64,000 bases of DNA, taken from NCBI GenBank assembly GCA_027485235.1, contig JAIXRJ010000008.1, positions 55,754 to 119,753 of the forward strand. Direction: 5' to 3'. The stretch is from Comamonadaceae bacterium. GTDB lineage: Bacteria; Pseudomonadota; Gammaproteobacteria; Burkholderiales; Burkholderiaceae_C. Of the stretch, positions 15,878-21,723 are shown piece after piece. The notes below the pieces were generated by a model, which searched no databases, was not told the DNA's origin, and saw nothing but the letters and a program-made list of their open reading frames with translations. The first letter of the stretch is position 1. Every line of letters starts with the position of its first letter. A program made the position numbers and the translations under genes.

Positions 15878-16303
15878 TCAAACACCAACCGCCATTCCAT
15901 CGTCCGAATGCCAGCTGATCCAACTCAGGCCCGGTACACGAGAAAATTCCCTCACATTGCGGGTCACCAGGGTGGCTTGGTGCCGCAAAGCGGTGGCTGC
16001 AATCAAAATCTCGTGCGGACCGATGGGTTTGCCCGCAGCCTCCAAAACCACTCGGATACGGGCGGCTTGTGTGGCGCATTCAGCATCAAACGGCAGCACT
16101 TGCACAGGCCGCAAAAATTGCGCCAGCGCCGTCAACCTGGGCTCTGCTGCTGCTTGGGGCAAACGCAGCAAGCCATAACGCAGCTCGTATTCGACAATGG
16201 CCGGTACACCCAAATCGGCCGGTCTCACGGCCTGTAATTGCGGCACCACCTGCGAATCACCGCGAAAGTAATAACTGATCGTATTGCTGTCGAGGATCAG
16301 CAT
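15878..16303 (-). CDS. vapC: VapC-type PIN-domain toxin
   Basis: A 141-residue PIN ribonuclease, the toxin of a type II pair. It has MLILDSNTISYYFRG with the first aspartate (D5), the conserved VPAIVEYELRYGLLR with a Glu, then FDAECATQAARIRV with Asp, and the usual GP(H)xxLIAATAL segment. At this last motif the expected Asp is Glu (GPHEILIAATALRH), so activity might be altered. The VTRNVREFSRVPGL end is typical. It starts 9 bases after the antitoxin stop. Targets of VapC are usually initiator tRNA or rRNA, but this one is not known. Confidence 0.88.
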   Translation of the reverse strand: MLILDSNTISYYFRGDSQVVPQLQAVRPADLGVPAIVEYELRYGLLRLPQAAAEPRLTALAQFLRPVQVLPFDAECATQAARIRVVLEAAGKPIGPHEILIAATALRHQATLVTRNVREFSRVPGLSWISWHSDDGMAVGV

Positions 16304-16312
16304 GGCATCGCG

Positions 16313-16543
16313 TCAAAAACCCAAGCGGGCAACATCGGCCGGCTGGCCAAACGCCGTGTCGTCGCGCAAAGGGAAATCGGCAAAACGCCCTGCCAGCGCC
16401 AGGCAATCTTGCGGCCAATCGTGCGACGCATAGGTGCGAATGATGTCTGCCACCCAGCGACTTTTAGACACACCATTGGCTTTGGCCGCCTGGTCCACCA
16501 AGGCTTGCGTTGCATCGTCAAGGTAAAGCGTGATTTGTGACAT
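16313..16543 (-). CDS. vapB: VapB-type antitoxin, ribbon-helix-helix
   Basis: A 76-residue protein. MSQITLYLDDATQALV is a short beta strand then a helix, and GVSKSRWVADIIR is the second helix, together a CopG/Arc-like DNA-binding fold. The last 25 residues would block the VapC active site. The open frame extends upstream, but MSQITLYL is the family start. It is followed at once by vapC, and would repress its own promoter together with the toxin. Tandem repeats before the gene are the likely operator. Confidence 0.85.
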   Translation of the reverse strand: MSQITLYLDDATQALVDQAAKANGVSKSRWVADIIRTYASHDWPQDCLALAGRFADFPLRDDTAFGQPADVARLGF

Positions 16544-16564
16544 GGTTGGGCCTGGTGTGGTGAA

Positions 16565-16588
16565 GCAAGTATATGTGCAAGTGTATGT
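16565..16588 (-). promoter_or_regulatory. Tandem 12-base repeats before vapB, probable operator
   Basis: Two adjacent 12-base copies (16565–16576 and 16577–16588) differ at one position. Read on the minus strand they are ACATACACTTGC then ACATATACTTGC. A degenerate third copy lies at about 16595–16605. A promoter with TTTACA, 17 bases, TACACT overlaps the repeats, so binding of VapB or the VapBC complex would block it. Ribbon-helix-helix proteins commonly bind such repeats; the assignment is inferred. Confidence 0.55.
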
Positions 16589-16769
16589 GGTTTCCCAAGT
16601 GTTGTAAACGGCTGAAGAACCAGGGCCAGCGTGGCGACTGAGCAAACCGGCCTGACGCGGGTGTTGGTGTCGCGCCGCATCCAGAAACCGGCCGACAGTG
16701 GTGATCTGCAGCGCCATGGCACTTGGCCGATGCGCAGGGCGCACGGTTGTTCGCTTTGCATGGTATGTG

Positions 16770-17348
16770 TTAACCCCACACCCCCATCGGCGACATCTGA
16801 ATTTTGTCCTTAGGGCAGATAGGCGGCCCATACGCCAAGAATTTCTTCAGCATCGGAACGGTGTAACCGCACTCTGTGCATTTCGCTCGGGCCTTGGGCG
16901 TGCTGGCGGGTTTGTGGTGGTGTACCTGCAGGCGGCCATGCGGGTAGGGTCCCAGTTGCTGGGCCAGTTGATGCAGGTGTGCCTTCAATGCGCGACCCGC
17001 GCCTGCGCTGCGCATGGGGCCTTCCAGTCCGATGCTGAGGGCGATTTTTTTGAATTCTTTGCCGTGTTTGTGCGCGCAGTCGTCGACCGCATGCACCAGC
17101 TCGTGCACCAAGGTGTCCAGCACGTCTACGTGGTGGACCAAGGCGGGTGAAATGAAGATCTGGTTGCGCTCGTGCGTGCTGCTTTTGCGCGACCAGCATT
17201 GCCCGATGTGATGGCTGCGGGTGCCGGTGCTGGCAAAGCCGCAAGACACTTGGCAGTCACTGGGCACCTCGTAGCCTTTGGCTTTGAAAATCGGTTTGAT
17301 CAATTCAACGGCTGCCAGCAGCCAGTCTTCGCGGGTGCGGTGTTGCAT
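16770..17348 (-). CDS. SprT-like zinc metalloprotease domain protein
   Basis: A 192-residue SprT-family protein. The core DTLVHELVHAVDDCAHKHGKEFK carries the HExxH zinc motif at about 82–86 and a further His ligand near 95. A C-terminal zinc-ribbon-like part follows, with CTEC and then CPKD, so the fourth usual cysteine is replaced by aspartate. SprT/Spartan proteins act on DNA-protein crosslinks in eukaryotes, while the bacterial role is unclear. I chose the ATG at 17348 because it has an AAGGAA site; a longer frame begins 33 bases upstream. It stands alone on the minus strand upstream of vapBC. Confidence 0.75.
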   Translation of the reverse strand: MQHRTREDWLLAAVELIKPIFKAKGYEVPSDCQVSCGFASTGTRSHHIGQCWSRKSSTHERNQIFISPALVHHVDVLDTLVHELVHAVDDCAHKHGKEFKKIALSIGLEGPMRSAGAGRALKAHLHQLAQQLGPYPHGRLQVHHHKPASTPKARAKCTECGYTVPMLKKFLAYGPPICPKDKIQMSPMGVWG

Positions 17349-17493
17349 GTCTGTTCCTTGCTGAGGTCTCAAGGATTTCATGCACCGAGTTCATGCTGCG
17401 AACCCAATGGCTGTGATTTTTATCAGTATTGGTATGTTTGCCAAGCTCATGCGCTGATCTTGCCGCCACCTACGATGCCCGCAGGAGGTCTTC

Positions 17494-17985
17494 ATGACAG
17501 CACAAATTTCAGAGCGTTTGATTTTTGAGGGGCAGCAGGTGGCTTTGTTGGCCAACCCTTTGAGCGACTATTTCGCGCTGGGCGGGCGCGATCCGGGGTT
17601 TCAGTCCACGTCCACCGCTTTGTGGCGTGGCTATGTGGGTACTTGGCAGGTGACTGAAGACAGGCTTTATTTGGTCGAGTTGCAGGGCTTGCTCAGGTCG
17701 GGAGAGGAAGCTTGCTTGGCGACGGTGTTTCCGGGGTTTGCAGATCGGGTGTTTGCACATTGGTTTTCGGGCCGCTTGCGCATTCCGCAGGGCAAGCGCT
17801 TGGCCTATGTGCACATGGGTTACGGCAGCACTCATGAGCGCGATCTGTTCTTGACCCTTGAAAACGGTGTGGTGGTGGCGCAAGAGGTTCGCATCAACGG
17901 CCAAGCTCCCGAGGACGCCGCCGATGGGTACAGCATTGGCGCCAGGACCACTTGGCCCGCCCGCAAGGGCGGAGGCACCGCATGA
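17494..17985 (+). CDS. Conserved hypothetical protein, 163 residues
   Basis: I do not recognise a named family. The protein begins MTAQISERLIFEGQQVAL and shows repeated Trp/Tyr/Phe-rich strands such as STALWRGYVGTWQV and FAHWFSGRLRIPQGK, then LAYVHMGYGSTHERDLFL. This gives the impression of a small soluble beta-rich domain without catalytic motifs. Similar stand-alone proteins are, from memory, scattered in proteobacteria as hypothetical genes. An AGGAGG ribosome binding site precedes the ATG. Its TGA overlaps an ATG of the next gene, which suggests the two once formed a coupled pair. Confidence 0.65.
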   Translation: MTAQISERLIFEGQQVALLANPLSDYFALGGRDPGFQSTSTALWRGYVGTWQVTEDRLYLVELQGLLRSGEEACLATVFPGFADRVFAHWFSGRLRIPQGKRLAYVHMGYGSTHERDLFLTLENGVVVAQEVRINGQAPEDAADGYSIGARTTWPARKGGGTA

Positions 17986-18008
17986 TGTGGCTGGGCCTTT
18001 ACCTGTGA

Positions 18009-18557
18009 ATGGGCGCTGTGGTGTTGGCAGTCACGCTGTTCATGAATTGGCGTGACGGACGTGACCGCCAGTCCAGCGTGCTGCAGGCCAGTTTGCGAAA
18101 GCCGAAGTCGCGGCGCGAGATGTTCCTTGAGAAGGTGCTTGCGTCCGTGCTGGGCAGCGTGGTCGCTGTGTTGGGCTGGCCCTGGGCGTTGGGGTTTGCC
18201 TGGCAGTCTCGGCGCGAGGACCGTCAACGAGCCCAGCGCAAGGCCGAAGCGGTTTTCAGGGTGCGCCCACAAGACTTGGGCCGCCAGATCGAAGTGACCG
18301 AGGTCGAGGCCTTGGTTCGGGTACAAGACCCCTTGTCGGCCGTGCCCGATGTGCCCTTTGGCCACCTGAATGCGGTGTGGCAAGCCTTTGTGGCTGAGCG
18401 TCCACCCAACGCTGAACTGTGGTCCTTTGCCTGCGACTGGACCAGCGATTGGAGCGTCACCTTTGCTCGCCAGGGCTATGTGTGGGTGCAAGGCGATGAG
18501 TGCGCACCGTGGGTGCTGACGCGGGATGCGTTGAAGGAGGAGGCGGGGGAAGGCTAG
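18009..18557 (+). CDS. Hypothetical membrane-anchored protein with broken 5' end
   Basis: The 182-residue reading frame begins at ATG 18009 with GAVVLAVTLFMNW, a short hydrophobic stretch, followed by a second hydrophobic stretch near residues 45–63 (ASVLGSVVAVLGWPWALG) and a soluble C-terminal part rich in Trp. The same frame continues upstream through a TGA at 18006–18008 to ATGATG at 17982, which overlaps the previous stop in the usual coupled way. Read through as TGG, the N-terminus would be a full hydrophobic helix. So the gene probably started at 17982 and now has a nonsense codon, a restart, or a base error. No family recognised. Confidence 0.55.
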   Translation: MGAVVLAVTLFMNWRDGRDRQSSVLQASLRKPKSRREMFLEKVLASVLGSVVAVLGWPWALGFAWQSRREDRQRAQRKAEAVFRVRPQDLGRQIEVTEVEALVRVQDPLSAVPDVPFGHLNAVWQAFVAERPPNAELWSFACDWTSDWSVTFARQGYVWVQGDECAPWVLTRDALKEEAGEG

Positions 18558-18663
18558 AACAGTCTTTCAATGACTTGTTGGCGGGTACGGGATGCTGATT
18601 TCAAATGGCTCATGCCTTGAGCCTTTGGCCGTTCAAGATTCAATGGTTCACAGGAGATAAACC

Positions 18664-19230
18664 ATGAAGATCGAAGTCGTCATCGGCAACATTGTCCAGC
18701 AGCCCGATGCAGAAGCGCTGGTCAACAGTGCCAATGCCAATTTGCGTTTGGGCTCGGGCGTGGCGGGCGCCATTCACACCGCTGCAGGGCCCAAGTTGGA
18801 AGAATATTGCAAGCCCTTTGCGCCGCTGGCCTACGGCGCCTTTTTGGTGACGCCGGGCTTCCAACTGCCCAACCTCTGGGTGATCCATGTCCGTGCAGCG
18901 TCGTATACCCACCACGATGATGCACCGGCTATTTTGGAGCAGGCCTTGCAAGCGGCCATTCAGGGGGCGCACCAAAACGACATACGCGCCCTGGCCATGC
19001 CTGCCATGGGGACGGGTTTATTTGCTTTCCCTCCCCTGCTGGCCGCAGAGATCACGGCCAAGGTGTTCGCGCAGGCCGAGCACTTGGCGCCACATTTGCA
19101 GTGCCTGCGCCTGTGTGTGGCCAGCGCTTTTTTACGGGATCTCTACACGGGTTCATGCAAGGCCGCAGGACTTGCCGTGTCGCAGCCCAGGGCCCTGGCT
19201 CAATTGCGGGGTGAGTCAGCGGCCGTATAG
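18664..19230 (+). CDS. Macro-domain protein, ADP-ribose binding
   Basis: A 188-residue macro domain. VVIGNIVQQPDAEALVNSANA with the paired asparagines at 21–25 and GSGVAGAIHTAAG at 30–42 form the ADP-ribose pocket; AMPAMGTGLFAFPP is the phosphate loop. Members remove ADP-ribose from proteins or nucleic acids or hydrolyse O-acetyl-ADP-ribose. The C-terminal 35 residues are less conserved. It converges with the WYL regulator, and the two coding ends overlap by 15 bases. Whether the WYL regulator controls it is unknown. Confidence 0.85.
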   Translation: MKIEVVIGNIVQQPDAEALVNSANANLRLGSGVAGAIHTAAGPKLEEYCKPFAPLAYGAFLVTPGFQLPNLWVIHVRAASYTHHDDAPAILEQALQAAIQGAHQNDIRALAMPAMGTGLFAFPPLLAAEITAKVFAQAEHLAPHLQCLRLCVASAFLRDLYTGSCKAAGLAVSQPRALAQLRGESAAV

Positions 19231-20181
19231 CTGGGCCATACGGGCAATTTCGGTCTGCACCTTGGTGCGCAGTGCTTTGGGTTTGACCACTTCGACTTCG
19301 CCGCCAAAGCGCAAGATGTCGCCCATCAATTCGCGCTCGTCGGCGTAGGGCAACCGCAAGGTGTAGCTGCCGTCTGGATGCAGCTGGCCTTGTTGTTGGG
19401 GGTGCCAGCTTTCGTGTTGCACCCAGCCTGCACGGGCTGCGCTGAAGTGCAATTCGGCCCAGTCTTTGGGGCTGCCCCCAAAAATGCCGTAGCCGCCGTC
19501 CAGCTGTTGGCGCATGGCTTGCAGGTCGATGTCTTTGGCGACTTTGTCCAGCACGGTGGCGGATCGGATGGCGTCGACCGAGAAGCTGCGCACCTCTTTG
19601 CGCAGGTGGCACCAAGCGTCTGCATACCAGTTGTCGCGGTAGTGGATGAGTTGTTGGGGCGAGATGTCACGTTCAAGGGTTTGGCCGCTCAGCCGGTTGT
19701 GGTGCTGGATGCGCACTTGCTTGCGCTCAAACATGGCTTTGGCCACATGCTCAAAAGCTGCCACAGGCAAGTGGCGCTTGCCAGCGTGCACGGCCCGCAC
19801 ACGTTGAGTGAGCAGTTGCGGGTCGAGCCCTTGGTGGGTGAGCATGTCATCCAGCCGCTTGCGCAGGGGCTGCAGCTTGGGGCCGAGCAAGCCGGGGTTG
19901 AGTTGCTCGATCATGGTCTGGATGGTCATGAGCGCGAGGATCTCGTCCTGGCTGAACCAAAATCCCGGCAGCTCGGTGGATTCGTCGGTTTTTTCAAGGC
20001 GGTAGCCGCCCAGGTCGCGGTCAAACACGATCGGCGAATTGAGCCGGTCGCGCAGCTTGGCCAGATCACGCTTGAAGGTCGCTGGAGAGATCTCCAGCTC
20101 GTTCAGGATGTCTTCGCGCGGCATGGCCCGTCGGCTGCTGAGCAAGGTTTTGTAGCGGTACAGGCGGTCGATTTCAGACAT
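19216..20181 (-). CDS. WYL-domain transcriptional regulator
   Basis: A 321-residue regulator. The first 60 residues form a DeoR-like winged helix-turn-helix (EDILNELEISPATFKRDLAKLRD). The middle holds the WYL region with IHYRDNWYADAWCHLRKEVRSFSVDAIRSA, though WYA replaces the W-Y-L triplet. The end is the WCX domain, rich in small beta strands. WYL proteins bind ligands such as nucleotides or ssDNA and often control defence or DNA-damage genes. It starts at MSEIDRLYRY; an upstream frame was not used. It is convergent to the macro-domain gene. Confidence 0.85.
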   Translation of the reverse strand: MSEIDRLYRYKTLLSSRRAMPREDILNELEISPATFKRDLAKLRDRLNSPIVFDRDLGGYRLEKTDESTELPGFWFSQDEILALMTIQTMIEQLNPGLLGPKLQPLRKRLDDMLTHQGLDPQLLTQRVRAVHAGKRHLPVAAFEHVAKAMFERKQVRIQHHNRLSGQTLERDISPQQLIHYRDNWYADAWCHLRKEVRSFSVDAIRSATVLDKVAKDIDLQAMRQQLDGGYGIFGGSPKDWAELHFSAARAGWVQHESWHPQQQGQLHPDGSYTLRLPYADERELMGDILRFGGEVEVVKPKALRTKVQTEIARMAQLYGR

Positions 20182-20236
20182 GGCGGTGATCAGTTCTATT
20201 TTTGAACAGTGTAATCGGCGGCTTGGGGACCCGGGC

Positions 20237-20533
20237 TCAGCGGTGCATGGCCGCTTTGTAGAGCTCTGCGCGGCTGCGCCGGTGCAACCGGAAGGGCTGC
20301 CCGTACTCAAACAGTTGGAGCTTTTGCGATTCAAGTGCGATGTACCGATGGGCGGGCGTGAACAAGCCCGGCGTCACAGACGGGAAAACCAGAAAAAGGG
20401 CAAAAGCCACAAGCATGGCGCACCAAATTGAATGACGATGCGCCTGATGATGGGGTTCGCAAAGCTCACGCCAAGAGCCTTGGGGCTGTTCAAAACGGCA
20501 GTGACTGAGCTTGGACTGGGATACCGTGGTCAC
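20237..20533 (-). CDS. Possible small hypothetical protein, weak
   Basis: A 98-codon frame on the minus strand with one hydrophobic segment (AMLVAFALFLVFPSV) and a basic C-terminal half. It has no clear ribosome binding site and I recognise no relatives. It lies just past the fbp terminator and before the WYL gene. It could be a single-pass small membrane protein, but chance is as likely. Confidence 0.22.
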   Translation of the reverse strand: MTTVSQSKLSHCRFEQPQGSWRELCEPHHQAHRHSIWCAMLVAFALFLVFPSVTPGLFTPAHRYIALESQKLQLFEYGQPFRLHRRSRAELYKAAMHR

Positions 20534-20542
20534 GGCATGGCG

Positions 20543-20575
20543 AAAAAAAGGTCAGCAGACCTTGACCTGCTGACC
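20543..20575 (-). terminator. Intrinsic terminator of the prfB–pepN–fbp operon
   Basis: On the minus strand GGTCAGCAG pairs with CTGCTGACC over an 8-base loop, followed by seven T. It stands about 100 bases past the fbp stop. Confidence 0.85.
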
Positions 20576-20673
20576 CTGATGTTGTGGTGCCGGATTGATG
20601 AACAGAGCACCCAACCCTCTCATCACGCATGCGCGACTCTACCGAGTTAGCGACACCGGCTGAACTTCAAAAA

Positions 20674-21687
20674 CTAGACCGTGGCGTGGTATTTCGTCAC
20701 GCGCTCGACTTCGTTCTTGGAGCCCAGCACCACACTCACCCGCTCGTGCAGCTGGCTCGGCTGCATGTCCAAAATGCGGACTTTGCCATTGGTGGCCGCG
20801 CCCCCGGCTTGCTCGATCAGCCAGCTCATGGGGTTGGCTTCGTACAGCAGGCGCAGTTTCCCGGCCTTGTGGGGCTCGCGCTTGTCCCAGGGGTACATGA
20901 ACACGCCGCCACGGGTCAGGATGCGGTGCACATCGGCCACCATGCTGGCGATCCAGCGCATGTTGAAGTCCTTGCCGCGCGGGCCTTCCTTGCCCTGCAG
21001 GCATTCGTCGATGTAGCGGCGCACCGGTTCGTCCCAATGGCGCATATTGCTCATGTTGATGGCGAACTCCTGGGTGTCGGCGGGCACTTGCACGTTTTCT
21101 TGCGTCAGCACAAAGGAGCCTTGTTCGCGGTCGAGTGTGAACATGGCCACGCCATCGCCCACGGTGAGCACCAGCGTGGTTTGCGGGCCGTACACACAAT
21201 AACCGGCAGCCACCTGGTTTTTGCCGGGCTGTAAAAAGTCTTGCTCGGTCACGCCCTGGCTGTCGTCTGCTTTTTTCAGCACGCTGAAAATGGTGCCGAT
21301 GCTGACGTTGACGTCGATGTTCGATGACCCGTCCAGGGGGTCAAACATGAGCAGGTATTCGCCTTGCGGGTAGCGGTTGGGCACCAGGTAGATGCTGTCC
21401 ATCTCCTCGCTGGCCATGGCCGCCAAGTGCCCGCCCCATTCGTTGGCCTCGAGCAGCACCTCGTTGGCGATGATGTCCAGCTTCTTTTGTACCTCGCCTT
21501 GCACGTTTTCGCTCTCGGCGCTGCCCAGCACACCCCCCAAAGCGCCTTTGTTCACGGCGTGGCTGATGCTTTTGCAGGCGCGGGCTACCACTTCGAGCAA
21601 CAGACGCAAGTCGGCCGGAATGTGACCCTTGTCGCGCTGCTGCTCGACCAGGTAGCGGGAGAGGGAGATTTTGATGCTCATGTTCAT
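20674..21687 (-). CDS. fbp: Fructose-1,6-bisphosphatase, class 1
   Basis: A 337-residue gluconeogenic enzyme that removes the 1-phosphate from fructose-1,6-bisphosphate; in some bacteria it serves the Calvin cycle. The metal site is present as [21 protein letters not shown] with the E-E pair, then [11 protein letters not shown]. The sugar-phosphate site is near [32 protein letters not shown]. The length fits the class I family (about 330). It starts 36 bases after pepN on the same strand and ends the operon before the terminator. The first ATG is used; a second ATG is two codons later. Confidence 0.96.
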   Translation of the reverse strand: MNMSIKISLSRYLVEQQRDKGHIPADLRLLLEVVARACKSISHAVNKGALGGVLGSAESENVQGEVQKKLDIIANEVLLEANEWGGHLAAMASEEMDSIYLVPNRYPQGEYLLMFDPLDGSSNIDVNVSIGTIFSVLKKADDSQGVTEQDFLQPGKNQVAAGYCVYGPQTTLVLTVGDGVAMFTLDREQGSFVLTQENVQVPADTQEFAINMSNMRHWDEPVRRYIDECLQGKEGPRGKDFNMRWIASMVADVHRILTRGGVFMYPWDKREPHKAGKLRLLYEANPMSWLIEQAGGAATNGKVRILDMQPSQLHERVSVVLGSKNEVERVTKYHATV

Positions 21688-21723
21688 TCCTTGGGTTCGG
21701 GCTTCGACGTCAGGTGCAGTGGG

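Larger units (their letters stand above)
20182..20673. other. 492-base gap between WYL regulator and fbp
   Basis: Apart from the fbp terminator and the doubtful 98-codon frame I see no gene here. No tRNA or other known RNA is recognisable. The WYL promoter must lie in the 20182–20240 end on the minus strand, but no clear -35/-10 pair stands out. Confidence 0.6.

Noticed and set aside
20432..20650. A 72-codon plus-strand frame over the fbp terminator
   Set aside because: It crosses a strong terminator hairpin, has no ribosome site and no similarity.
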